Below, piece after piece: positions 15,490 through 23,332 of a DNA stretch of 41,215 bases. Origin of the DNA: a bacterium (GTDB lineage Bacteria; Hydrothermota; UBA3073; JACQXS01; JAQTXJ01); NCBI GenBank assembly GCA_028688815.1, contig JAQTXJ010000014.1, positions 1-41,215 on the forward strand. The letters are read 5' to 3'. Numbering within the stretch: the stretch's first letter is position 1; the number at the start of each line of letters is the position of its first letter. The position numbers were made by a program, and so were the translations under genes. The notes beneath the pieces were generated by a model, which did not search any database, was not told the origin of the DNA, and saw nothing but the letters and a program-made list of their open reading frames with translations.

Positions 15490-15597
15490 AAGTCTTTTTG
15501 TCACATTTTCAAGCGTATGGAATTTATCCTTTAAAAAGTTTTTTCTTGCAAGTCTCTTTTTTTTTGCTATTTATTAAACAATGAAAGAAACTGAAAG

Positions 15598-15840
15598 AAA
15601 CCACAGAGCGCACAGAGGAAAAATTAGTTCGAAAGAAATTCTTTTAAAGGATAATTACCTGTACTATTGAAAAATCCATTTGAATTTATAGGAAGTGTTT
15701 ACAACGAAGCATTGACATATGAGTTTGAATTAAGGAAAATATATTTTGAAAAAGAAATTATTGGCAAATTTTGATATAGCACGATTCAAAGAAGAGGGCA
15801 CAGAGAAGAAGAATTTGTTTCTCCGTGTTCTCTGTGGTTG
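15598..15840. repeat. Inverted CACAGAG-word repeats
   Basis: CCACAGAGCGCACAGAGG at 15601 is a direct-orientation copy. GGCACAGAGAAG at 15796 faces TTCTCCGTGTTCTCTGTGG at about 15820, making a long imperfect hairpin. Between them lies the GxxExxY remnant at 15667-15774. Confidence 0.6.
15667..15774 (+). pseudogene. GxxExxY-family fragment (decayed)
   Basis: A 35-residue frame from TTG at 15667 reads NPFEFIGSVYNEALTYEF and then ELRKIYFEKEIIGKF before a stop. The segment SVYNEALTYEFELRKIYFEKE resembles the core of GxxExxY proteins, which usually read ESVY-x-EAL-x-YEL with a following FE. The usual N-terminal helix (AIEVHR-x-LGPG) and the C-terminal half of a normal protein of about 125 residues are missing. 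No ribosome site is present and it is embedded in intergenic repeats, so it is most likely a gene remnant. The match is from memory of the family motif and is modest. Confidence 0.45.
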
Positions 15841-15871
15841 GATTTAATGAATTTGATTATAAGGAGGAAGA

Positions 15872-16783
15872 ATGAGTAAACTTGTAGAATGCGTTCCGAA
15901 TTTTTCTGAAGGAAAATCAATAGAAATTATAGATAAAATAGTAGCCGAAATAGTTGCCATTCCTGACGTCAAACTAACGGATAAACAAATGAATGCCGAC
16001 CATAATCGCGCAGTCATTACTTTTGTAGGGACTCCCGAAGCTTGCAAACAGGCAGCGTTTAATGCTTGTAAATGCGCAATGAAACTGATAGATTTGCGAA
16101 CCCACAAGGGCGAACACCCGCGTATGGGAGCCACGGATGTCATTCCTTTTATTCCCATATCAGACGTAACAATGGAAGAATGCGTTGAGTTGTCACGTTC
16201 TCTTGCAAAAGAGATAGCGGAAAAATTGAACATTCCAACTTATTTATACGAAGAATCTGCTGCTACCCCGGAAAGAAAAGACCTTGCTTACATTCGCAAA
16301 GGAGAGTTTGAAGGATTACAGAAATCAATAAAGACAGATCCTTCAAGGAAACCGGATTTCGGACCTTCCGAGCTTCATCCTTCTGCAGGGGCCACAGTAG
16401 TCGGAGCAAGACATTATCTTGTTGCGTACAATATAAATCTTAATACTAACAACCTTGATATTGCCAAAGCCATTGCAAAAGCGATCAGATTCAGAGACGG
16501 TGGATTCAAATACGTTAAAGCACTCGGTTTTGAAATAAAAGAAAGAGGTATCGTTCAGGTTTCCATTAACTTAACCAATTATACGGGAACGCCTATTTTC
16601 AGGGTATTTGAAGCCGTAGTAAGGGAAGCCGAAAGATACGGAGTTTCCGTAACCGGGTCGGAAGTCGTAGGAGTATTACCTTTACAGGCAATGGTAGACG
16701 TAGGAAACTGGTATTTGAAACTGGAAAACTTTTCCGCTAATCAAATATTAGAAAAGAAAATATGGGGAGGAGAAAATGAATAA
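15872..16783 (+). CDS. ftcD: Glutamate formimidoyltransferase
   Basis: 303 residues, the transferase half only (the mammalian enzyme is fused to the cyclodeaminase). It moves the formimino group from formiminoglutamate to tetrahydrofolate in histidine degradation. The N-subdomain has LVECVPNFSEGK, DHNRAVITFVG and KGEHPRMGATDVIPFIP; His82 in GEHPRMG is the catalytic histidine of the family. The C-subdomain has GPSELHPSAGATVVGARHY. An AAGGAGG site lies 5 nt before the ATG. It overlaps the cyclodeaminase start by 8 nt, so the two are translationally coupled. No histidine ammonia-lyase or urocanase gene is in the window, so the complete pathway is not shown here. Confidence 0.95.
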   Translation: MSKLVECVPNFSEGKSIEIIDKIVAEIVAIPDVKLTDKQMNADHNRAVITFVGTPEACKQAAFNACKCAMKLIDLRTHKGEHPRMGATDVIPFIPISDVTMEECVELSRSLAKEIAEKLNIPTYLYEESAATPERKDLAYIRKGEFEGLQKSIKTDPSRKPDFGPSELHPSAGATVVGARHYLVAYNINLNTNNLDIAKAIAKAIRFRDGGFKYVKALGFEIKERGIVQVSINLTNYTGTPIFRVFEAVVREAERYGVSVTGSEVVGVLPLQAMVDVGNWYLKLENFSANQILEKKIWGGENE

Positions 16784-17399
16784 AGATATCTCATTACAGG
16801 GTTTTATATCCGAACTTGCAAGCAATTCGCCTGCACCAGGTGGAGGTTCAGCTGCCGCATTATCGGGAACTATAGGAACGGCACTTGTTTGTATGGTGGC
16901 AGAACTTACTATCGGCAAAGAAAAATACAAAGAATTTGAAGCAGAAATGCAGGAAGCTTTAAAAAAGGGCAAAGAAATCAAAGACAGGTTTTTTAATTTT
17001 ATAGAAGAAGACGAGCAGGCTTTTAACAAAGTTATGGCAGGATATAAGCTGCCTAAAAATACGGACGAAGAAAAACAAATAAGAAGCAATGCCATACAAT
17101 CAGCTCTTAAAGAAGCCGTAAACGTTCCGCTGGAAGTAATAAGAAACGTAAGGGTTGCAATCGAACTTGCTTTTTTGTGTGCTTCCAAAGGAAATACAAA
17201 TTCTATTTCGGATGCAGGAGTGGCAGGATTAGAATTACACACTTCCGCTCTAGGCGCACTTTATAATGTACTTATAAATCTCGGCAGTATCAAAGACGAA
17301 AACTTCAAGTCTCAGGTAAAATCGGAGACGGAAAAGTTAATAAAAGAAATTAATAAGTTTGCAGAATCAATAGAAGAAACAGTTTTGAGTAAAATGTAG
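16776..17399 (+). CDS. Formiminotetrahydrofolate cyclodeaminase
   Basis: 207 residues, all-helical. The signature is SNSPAPGGGSAAALSGTIG (residues 17-34), the glycine-rich turn that binds folate. It continues with CMVAELTIGKEKYKEFE and, near the middle, ALKEAVNVPLEVIRN, then GNTNSISDAGVAGLEL. The enzyme releases ammonia from 5-formimino-THF to give 5,10-methenyl-THF. It overlaps ftcD by 8 nt and has its ribosome site (GGGGAGGAG) inside the end of ftcD. The product of ftcD is its substrate. A strong bidirectional terminator follows 30 nt after the stop. Confidence 0.94.
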   Translation: MNKDISLQGFISELASNSPAPGGGSAAALSGTIGTALVCMVAELTIGKEKYKEFEAEMQEALKKGKEIKDRFFNFIEEDEQAFNKVMAGYKLPKNTDEEKQIRSNAIQSALKEAVNVPLEVIRNVRVAIELAFLCASKGNTNSISDAGVAGLELHTSALGALYNVLINLGSIKDENFKSQVKSETEKLIKEINKFAESIEETVLSKM

Positions 17400-17422
17400 A
17401 AAAACCGGTTAATAATTGAGAC

Positions 17423-17463
17423 AAAGAAAAGGGGCAGGCGTAAACGCCTGCCCCTTTTCTTTT
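17423..17463. terminator. Bidirectional terminator between convergent operons
   Basis: GGGGCAGGCG (17431-17440), TAAA loop, CGCCTGCCCC (17445-17454), preceded by an A-rich run and followed by TTTTCTTTT. It can end both the ftcD operon on the plus strand and the secreted-protein operon (stop at 17472) on the minus strand. Confidence 0.92.
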
Positions 17464-17471
17464 AAACACTT

Positions 17472-17999
17472 TTATTTCACGAGTATAAGCTTTTTGGTTG
17501 ATTTGAATTCCGATGATACCATACGGATAAAATAAATCCCGTTTGATACTCTTGCGCCACGATCTGAAACACCACCCCATTTTAGACTATAATACCCGGG
17601 TAATTGTTCTCCGGTTACCAGTGTCTTAACTACTCCACCGGCTATATTATAGACTTTTATGTTTACCTGGCTTGTTTTCGGAACACTATAGCTTATATTA
17701 ACATATCCTTTTGTAGTAGGATTTGGAAATGGTCTTGAAAGGCTAAAAACCTTTGGTTTAGATGAATCACTTTGAACGCCAATCATATGTTCGCCAACAT
17801 AATTATAAAACCCGGCCTGTTCAATACGATTTAAAGAACCGGACTGCCCGATTACAGACTGCCCGATTGCATCCTTAAGAACATAACTGGCAGATGACGA
17901 ACTATTTCCACCGCCACACAATACTGATTTTGTCATCACATATTGAGGAGCGCCAAACGCCAAACTCGCAAAAAGGAGTGCAGTCAAAATATATTTCAT
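17472..17999 (-). CDS. Small secreted protein with type-IX-like C-terminal sorting domain
   Basis: 175 residues. Signal peptide MKYILTALLFASLAFGA (cleavage near 17). A short N-terminal region holds CGGGNSSSSASYVLKDAIG, then QSVIGQSGSLNRIEQAGFYNYVG; this repeated-glycine, IGQ-rich segment is common at the N-terminus of small exported proteins in such lineages. From about 80 on it is a sorting domain: SLSRPFPNPTTKGYVNISYS, VNIKVYNIAGGVVKTL, GYYSLKWGGVSDRG, then NGIYFIRMV and KKLILVK. The remaining mature domain is only about 60 residues, so it may be a scaffold or adhesive stub. It sits 63 nt after the 443-residue secreted protein on the same strand, with its own AAAGGAGG site. Confidence 0.88.
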   Translation of the reverse strand: MKYILTALLFASLAFGAPQYVMTKSVLCGGGNSSSSASYVLKDAIGQSVIGQSGSLNRIEQAGFYNYVGEHMIGVQSDSSKPKVFSLSRPFPNPTTKGYVNISYSVPKTSQVNIKVYNIAGGVVKTLVTGEQLPGYYSLKWGGVSDRGARVSNGIYFIRMVSSEFKSTKKLILVK

Positions 18000-18062
18000 T
18001 TTTTCCTCCTTTTATCTTTTCTCAAATTATTCATTTTTTCGAGATTTAATTAAGTTTTCTTA

Positions 18063-19394
18063 CTATCTGGACTCTGGACCATTCAGACTTTTTTCATTTT
18101 TGAACGATTTTGTCACTGTACCGTAAGATTTGGGATAGTAAGTTGCCGTAAGAAAGTATCGTATCGTTTCTGCTTGTCCAGTATATGTATCAAATGCAGC
18201 ATAGTAAATATGCGATCCCGCGACTACTTCTTCTGTAAGTGTTGTTGTATACGGAAGATAGAAATCCGAAGAAGTTTCATCATTGGCTGCCGTAGAGATG
18301 AGAGATAAATTATAATATGTTAATGCGCGAGTTGTTGATATGGACGCACGAGCTATATCACTTACACCATTAGTATGATTGTATTGAAATACACCGGTTA
18401 AAGTTACTACCACAACTCCGGAATCAGGGACATTAACAACTACCGAATCAGCTATAGAATCTGTAGCCGCCAGAGTAATATGCCTATTGCTACTAGTGCT
18501 TACAACGCCCGGAAGATTTAAAGCCTTTAGTCTCCCTGTTACCTTGACATTCCCATCAAAATAACCTGCATATTCACCGCCACTTTTTGCATAAATCCCA
18601 TAATCAGTTGCGCTTGAGTCTCCGTTAGTTATAAACTTTCCTGCATATCGATCCTGATTCCCAGGATCACGATAATTAATTAACGTTTGTGTATTATCTT
18701 TATGCCAGTTGGTAATGGCATCCGTATTGGTATTTCCCACATAACAAAGTCCTATCCCAGCGCTATAAAGTTTAAATTCAGGTGCTTTTGAGGGATAAAT
18801 ATAACTCCCGCTACTTTTCCATAGCGTATCTGCAAGAGCAATCCCTGCATAATCCGCATAACTTGCTTTATCCGCATATATTGCGCTGCCTACGGTTACC
18901 ATTTTCTTTCTCGGACTTAGGATTTCGCTCCCCACCTGAGTTTCTAACCACAACGGGGCTCCCGTAAAAATGTTCAATGGTAAAGTAGTATCGCTTCCTA
19001 ACAACACATTGAATACACCCTTGATTACCGCTACTTCTGCATAAGTGTCACTCCATAACAAAGTACCGCTCGTAACTGCATCATATATCCTGAAAGACAT
19101 TGAAAGCGTATCCGTAATTCCAAGAGTATCGCTTGTATTTCCAATCCAACCCTGATAATTTATCTCTCTTAATGTAACCATTTTGCCGTTTTGAACGACA
19201 AATTTTTCATTGCTTGTTTCTCTTGTTGCCATTCCGACTTTTGAATCATTGCTAAAGTTGCCAACTACACTTGTTGCTCTAACCTTACTACCTGCATTGC
19301 TTTTTACTGCGCTAACATTACTGATATTTACATCTTTTGCTAACAGGTTCCCCGAAAGCAAACACGCTAAAACCCCACTTAGAAACTTCTTCAT
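18063..19394 (-). CDS. Secreted beta-rich protein, tail-fibre-like repeats
   Basis: 443 residues. Signal peptide 1-19 (MKKFLSGVLACLLSGNLLA). Residues about 78-180 carry a recurrent exported-protein domain: REINYQGWIGNTSDTLG, LSMSFRIYDAVTSGTLLWSD, IKGVFNVLLGS and LWLETQVGSE-x2-PRKK, ending in YADKA repeats. A middle zone has short GIYAKSGGEYAGYFDGNVK strands like tail-fibre repeats. The C-terminal third, with VVVTLTGVFQYNH and ARASISTTRAL, looks like a beta-sandwich. Unlike its neighbours it ends in GPESR with no type-IX sorting domain. A strong TAAGGAGG site fixes the start, and a promoter is seen at 19490-19518. It leads an operon with the 175-residue protein. Function unknown; probably structural. 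Confidence 0.8.
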   Translation of the reverse strand: MKKFLSGVLACLLSGNLLAKDVNISNVSAVKSNAGSKVRATSVVGNFSNDSKVGMATRETSNEKFVVQNGKMVTLREINYQGWIGNTSDTLGITDTLSMSFRIYDAVTSGTLLWSDTYAEVAVIKGVFNVLLGSDTTLPLNIFTGAPLWLETQVGSEILSPRKKMVTVGSAIYADKASYADYAGIALADTLWKSSGSYIYPSKAPEFKLYSAGIGLCYVGNTNTDAITNWHKDNTQTLINYRDPGNQDRYAGKFITNGDSSATDYGIYAKSGGEYAGYFDGNVKVTGRLKALNLPGVVSTSSNRHITLAATDSIADSVVVNVPDSGVVVVTLTGVFQYNHTNGVSDIARASISTTRALTYYNLSLISTAANDETSSDFYLPYTTTLTEEVVAGSHIYYAAFDTYTGQAETIRYFLTATYYPKSYGTVTKSFKNEKSLNGPESR

Positions 19395-19489
19395 CTTTCC
19401 TCCTTACAAATTTTTTTGTTAATAACTATTCTAAAACAAATCATACGAATTTCTTTCTTACAGTATCACCCCCTATAATAACTTTTCCA

Positions 19490-19518
19490 ATACTATTATA
19501 TAATCCTATTTTTGTCAA
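19490..19518 (-). promoter_or_regulatory. Promoter for the secreted-protein operon
   Basis: Minus-strand TTGACA (19518-19513), 17-nt spacer, TAGTAT (19495-19490). The start codon at 19394 is about 90 nt beyond the predicted transcription start, so this transcript has a long leader ending in AAGGAGG. Confidence 0.5.
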
Positions 19519-19570
19519 TAAAGAATTGGATTCTTTTGAATTGATGCAGTTCAACCAAAAACAACAATAT

Positions 19571-21091
19571 TTATCTTGTTATAATGAGTTTTTTGGAATA
19601 AGCGTTGGAATTTGTTTCCAGTCTTACAAAATATATTCCGATCTTTTTTATCTTCGGCGTAAAGACGTAATCTCCTTTGCCTAGAACACCTTTATAAACA
19701 ATCTCTTTCATCCTTCCGCACAGGTCATATATTTTTATATCCACACACATTACCTTCGGAACGGACAAATAAATCTTCTCTTTTTGCAATTGGAGCGAAG
19801 CGACATTCCACTCTGGCGGGACCAAATTTGATTGTTCTTCTATACCAAGAGTATCGCCCTTTATGAAATTCATCCAATTGGGAAAATCTTTAGAAAAAGT
19901 AAGATTTTTATAAGAAGTGTCTATGTTAGTCCCGACCGGGTAATAAATAGCTAAACCGTAAGAGCCTTCCAGTAAAGTCGGGGGAGTTGAACAATGTCCT
20001 TCGTTTATAACAACTGAATCTATCGCCAGCATAACAGAATCCGCCCAATTTTTAACGCTGTCCGGAATGTTCACGTTTTGTTTAATGTTATACGCAAAAT
20101 CATAAATATCGTAAGAATATACCCAACTGTTATCAAAATATTGAGTTTCGGTGTATGCGGTTTCAATATTTGTATTTGCTCTTCCCTTTATTTTAATAAG
20201 TTCTACAGCAAAAGTGTCAATGCAACGAGCCGCGTATAGAAACACGGTGTCCAAATTAATGACAGAAAGTGTTGCGTCTTGTGTTCCCTGAGAACCTCCG
20301 TTGTAGGAGGTTTTATACTTATCAACAATTGCTTTTGATAGTTCTTCAGGGGTTGCATTTTGATTAACATTTAACCAGTTTAATATGTCGTCATAGGGAT
20401 AGCCATCATAAGCTATAGTATATTCCGAAAAGACGATATAACTTACATTGTCTTTTACTTCGTATGCCACTTCTTGCATTCCCATTAGACAGGCATCATT
20501 CGCAAGAATATCTAATCTTTTACCCAGCAAGGTGTTTATACTATCCATAGCATAAGCGTATTCTCCGTTTGCGACACCCATTTCGCGATTGCTTGTTTCG
20601 TCATAACTTATACCTTTCAATGGGAGATGGTTTTCTGTCTTCGTCCATCCGCTACCGTGGTTCCAGATAATAAGCATATAATTGTCTGCAGGATAATCCT
20701 GTATTCCTTTTTTTACAAAATCAATTAACGCATTTGGGTCACCCATATTGGCCTCGAATCCGGAATCTATAATGGTTGAACGAATAATTTTATCTACGCT
20801 TGGGTCAGGAGTTACATAAAAAGTCCTTGTATCTTCCCAATTCCCATTAGAAACATCACCGTACGGAGACCTATCGAATTCAACTATTACATTATATTTA
20901 GAGGTATCAATAGCCCTTTCCATTTCATTCATATCCCCTATTGCTGCACCTTCCAAATCATTATCCCCGTTCAAAAAGACAAGTATAGTCCAGGGTTTAT
21001 TAGCTTTTTCGGTTGTGGTTTCGGCTTTTATTGTTTCTGTTAATAAAAAACAAAATGCCACTAGCGTTGTTGCAAATATGAGTTTGCGCAT
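19571..21091 (-). CDS. Secreted clostripain-like (C11) cysteine peptidase
   Basis: 506 residues. Signal peptide 1-23. The catalytic domain starts WTILVFLNGDNDLEGAAIGD. The catalytic dyad is His145 in MLIIWNHGSGW and Cys201 in ILANDACLMGMQEVAYEV, both matching clostripain/gingipain-like folds. Further family strands are SYIVFSEYTIAYDGYPY and GSYGLAIYYPVG. C11 enzymes cleave after Arg or Lys; which is preferred here is not readable. After a linker (VPPEWNVASLQ), a type-IX-like sorting domain runs to IGIYFVRLETN and KKLIITR. It is thus the second cysteine protease in this region routed by that system. The start is supported by TTAAGGAGTG. A membrane protein gene lies 32 nt upstream, so they may be co-transcribed. 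Confidence 0.92.
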   Translation of the reverse strand: MRKLIFATTLVAFCFLLTETIKAETTTEKANKPWTILVFLNGDNDLEGAAIGDMNEMERAIDTSKYNVIVEFDRSPYGDVSNGNWEDTRTFYVTPDPSVDKIIRSTIIDSGFEANMGDPNALIDFVKKGIQDYPADNYMLIIWNHGSGWTKTENHLPLKGISYDETSNREMGVANGEYAYAMDSINTLLGKRLDILANDACLMGMQEVAYEVKDNVSYIVFSEYTIAYDGYPYDDILNWLNVNQNATPEELSKAIVDKYKTSYNGGSQGTQDATLSVINLDTVFLYAARCIDTFAVELIKIKGRANTNIETAYTETQYFDNSWVYSYDIYDFAYNIKQNVNIPDSVKNWADSVMLAIDSVVINEGHCSTPPTLLEGSYGLAIYYPVGTNIDTSYKNLTFSKDFPNWMNFIKGDTLGIEEQSNLVPPEWNVASLQLQKEKIYLSVPKVMCVDIKIYDLCGRMKEIVYKGVLGKGDYVFTPKIKKIGIYFVRLETNSNAYSKKLIITR

Positions 21092-21123
21092 ATCACACTC
21101 CTTAATTTATTTATATATAATTA

Positions 21124-21624
21124 TTAAAAGAAGAATTTATTAAATCCTAAAAATGCGCCAATCGGGATGGAATAAAAGACAACAATATCTCCTACTACTG
21201 GTTTTTTTATTAAATATTTATTCGTAACGGCTATAGCCGAAGGCAACAAAACACAACCTGCTAACGTATTCCAAAGACTGCCTTTTGAGCATTTGTTTCC
21301 TATCCACCACGTTCCTAAAGAAGCGCCAAGCACATAAAATGAATGAGCCGGTATGTTTACTGCATTGGTATCTGTCTCATACGCTATTAAAGCAGCTGAA
21401 TACCAACCAAGTGAACCAAAAACGTAAGCAGCTGCAAGTTCCTGCAAGTATTCATATTTAAAGACAGATTTTTTTCTTAAAGAATCTTCGGGGATTAATA
21501 TAGGATTAATCCCTTCCGAAGCATTCGCATTTAAGGTGTTTTGACTTAATATAAAAGGGACATTATTTGTCGTAAATGATATCGGTTGATTAAACAAAAC
21601 CGTTAATAAAAGTATTATATTCAT
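21124..21624 (-). CDS. Small membrane protein, family not recognised
   Basis: 166 residues. The N-terminus (MNIILLLTVLFNQPISF) could be a signal peptide or a short membrane anchor. A polar stretch (about 25-52) follows. Three or four further hydrophobic, small-residue-rich segments come next: AAAYVFGSLGWYSAALIAY, FYVLGASLGTWWIGN, TLAGCVLLPSAIAVT and VVFYSIPIGAFLGF. Two cysteines in NKCSKGS and AGCVLL lie in or near the membrane. It sits just upstream of the C11 protease on the same strand with a 32-nt gap. A divergent MBL gene lies on the other side. I cannot assign a function; a protease partner or an unrelated envelope protein are both possible. Confidence 0.65.
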   Translation of the reverse strand: MNIILLLTVLFNQPISFTTNNVPFILSQNTLNANASEGINPILIPEDSLRKKSVFKYEYLQELAAAYVFGSLGWYSAALIAYETDTNAVNIPAHSFYVLGASLGTWWIGNKCSKGSLWNTLAGCVLLPSAIAVTNKYLIKKPVVGDIVVFYSIPIGAFLGFNKFFF

Positions 21625-21641
21625 TATTAAAGACTGGTTTT

Positions 21642-21670
21642 ATCCTATAACTTCTATAAAATTCTGTCAA
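21642..21670 (-). promoter_or_regulatory. Promoter for the membrane protein-C11 protease pair
   Basis: Minus-strand TTGACA (21670-21665), 17-nt spacer, TAGGAT (21647-21642). The start at 21624 is about 11 nt after the predicted transcription start. Confidence 0.45.
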
Positions 21671-21680
21671 CCTTTTTTGA

Positions 21681-21708
21681 TTGACAAAAAATAAAGAAAA
21701 ACTATGTT
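21681..21708 (+). promoter_or_regulatory. Promoter for the MBL hydrolase gene
   Basis: TTGACA (21681-21686), 16-nt spacer, TATGTT (21703-21708). It is divergent from the promoter at 21642-21670. The leader is about 65 nt and ends in AAGGGA before the ATG. Confidence 0.45.
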
Positions 21709-21780
21709 ATTTAAACTTACGGGCAGAAAAGCTGCAAGATAAATTCTGGCATTTTAGTACATTAAGAAAGGGAACAAATT

Positions 21781-22329
21781 ATGAAAATCATACAATTGGA
21801 AGTCGGGATGTTGCAAACAAACGTATATATAATCAACATTAACGACTGCAACATAATTATTGACCCGGGGGCTGAACCTGAAAAAATTTTATCCGAGTTG
21901 AAAAAAAATAATATCTCTGAAATTAAATATATTCTTTTAACTCATAATCACTGGGACCACACCGGTGCAGTCATTCCCCTGAAAAACAAACTAAAAATAA
22001 AATGCGGGTCTCATACGCTTGATAAAGTAGAATGCGTTGATTTTTTATTTAATGACGAAGACGTTCTCGACGGGCTGCAAGTCATACATACACCCGGTCA
22101 CACAACCGGCGGTTGTTGCTTCTTTATTCCTTCTGCCAACCCTCCAATATTAATTGCCGGAGATACTATTTTCCCGGAAGGCGGTTACGGAAGAACGGAT
22201 TTCGGAGGGAACGAAAAAGACATAAAAAAAAGCATAAAAGATAAAATTCTGGTATTGCCTTTAAATACGATTATATACCCGGGACACGGGGAATCCACAA
22301 CAGTAGAACAGGAAAAAGAATACTGGTAG
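21781..22329 (+). CDS. MBL-fold hydrolase (glyoxalase II-like)
   Basis: 182 residues, shorter than classical glyoxalase II (about 250) and lacking its C-terminal substrate domain. The metal motif is THNHWDH (His55, His57, Asp59, His60). The other ligands are His107 in HTPGHTTGG, Asp128 in IAGDTIF and His169 in IYPGHGE. The GRTDFGGN segment is typical of the small glyoxalase II-like subgroup often called YcbL-like. It may hydrolyse S-lactoylglutathione or another thioester; the short form leaves this open. No signal peptide, so cytoplasmic. A divergent membrane protein gene lies upstream, and DUF58-BatA genes follow after a 124-nt gap. Confidence 0.9.
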   Translation: MKIIQLEVGMLQTNVYIININDCNIIIDPGAEPEKILSELKKNNISEIKYILLTHNHWDHTGAVIPLKNKLKIKCGSHTLDKVECVDFLFNDEDVLDGLQVIHTPGHTTGGCCFFIPSANPPILIAGDTIFPEGGYGRTDFGGNEKDIKKSIKDKILVLPLNTIIYPGHGESTTVEQEKEYW

Positions 22330-22333
22330 AATA

Positions 22334-22400
22334 TACTAAAAATTCAAATGTCAAAATTCAAATATCAAATCAAATCCAAAACACAAAACTCAAAGAATAA
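22334..22400. repeat. AATTCAAA/ATCAAA-word intergenic repeat
   Basis: The gap after the MBL gene holds AAATTCAAATGTC, AAAATTCAAATATC and AAATCAAATCC-type words in tandem, a degenerate A-rich filler common between genes in many environmental genomes. No gene is seen. Confidence 0.55.
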
Positions 22401-22453
22401 AATGATGAAAAGAAGAAAAAACAATATGATATGATTTAAGTTGCTATATACAA

Positions 22454-23332
22454 ATGCATAACTATCTTGATCCTGCAGTTCTTTCAAAACTCAAAACAAT
22501 GGAACTTCGCGCACGTATTATAGTTGAGGGAGCATTGATTGGAATTCACCGCAGCCCTTATCACGGATTTTCAACCGAATTCAAAGACCACCGGAACTAC
22601 CAGGCGGGAGATGAACTAAAAAGGATTGACTGGAAAGTATATGCTCGAAGCAATAAGTTTTACACTAAACAATTTGAAGAAGAATCCAATCTTAACGTAT
22701 ATATAGTGCTGGACGGCAGCGCTTCTATGAAATACACTTCAACTACATTATCCAAATTTGAATACGCAAGTTATCTTGCAGCTTCTCTCTCGTGGCTATT
22801 GATGAAACAAAAAGATGGGGTAGGACTTGCAATTTTCGATGAAAAACTTTCCGTATTCCAGCCACCTGCCACAACAAAATCCCATCTGGCTCGGTTGATG
22901 AAAATACTGGACGAGAGCAAACCTTCCAACAGCACTAAAATTCTATCCAATATTGATACCCTGTTAGCGCAGATAAAAAAAAGAAGCCTTGTAATTATTT
23001 TATCGGATTTGCTTATTCCCACAGCAGACGTTATCAAAGCAGTAAAAAACATAAGCGCAAAAGGGAATGAAGTAATTATATTTCACATACTTGACGATTC
23101 CGAATATAAACTCAAAATCAACGAATCAATAATCTTGAAAGACCTTGAAACGGAGGCTGAAATTTCAGTTACGCCAACTCTAAAATCCTCATACGAAAAA
23201 GAACTTAATAAATGCATAGACTTGTATAAAAAAACTTTTCGTTCCCGTAACGTTGATTATTTATTAATTCGAACTTCCGAACCGCTCGAAAATGCTCTTA
23301 TATATTATCTTGCGAAACATAAACAAAAATGA
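22454..23332 (+). CDS. DUF58 domain-containing protein (VWA-like)
   Basis: 292 residues. The DUF58 core is RSPYHGFSTEFKDHRNYQAG, then ELKRIDWKVYARSNKFYTKQ. A von Willebrand A-like fold follows with a metal-site motif DGSASMKY (Asp87, Ser89, Ser91). Later strands SLVIILSDLL and NEVIIFHILD are typical. DUF58 proteins commonly work downstream of a MoxR AAA-ATPase and upstream of BatA/BatB membrane proteins; here BatA overlaps by 4 nt (ATGA) but no MoxR gene is present in the window. No signal peptide. The start is the first ATG of the frame; no Shine-Dalgarno is visible, so it is moderately secure. Confidence 0.9.
   Translation: MHNYLDPAVLSKLKTMELRARIIVEGALIGIHRSPYHGFSTEFKDHRNYQAGDELKRIDWKVYARSNKFYTKQFEEESNLNVYIVLDGSASMKYTSTTLSKFEYASYLAASLSWLLMKQKDGVGLAIFDEKLSVFQPPATTKSHLARLMKILDESKPSNSTKILSNIDTLLAQIKKRSLVIILSDLLIPTADVIKAVKNISAKGNEVIIFHILDDSEYKLKINESIILKDLETEAEISVTPTLKSSYEKELNKCIDLYKKTFRSRNVDYLLIRTSEPLENALIYYLAKHKQK

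Noticed and set aside
15377-15577. Plus-strand frame over the C10 terminator
   Set aside because: It begins inside the terminator palindrome and crosses the REP-like hairpin, with no coding signal.
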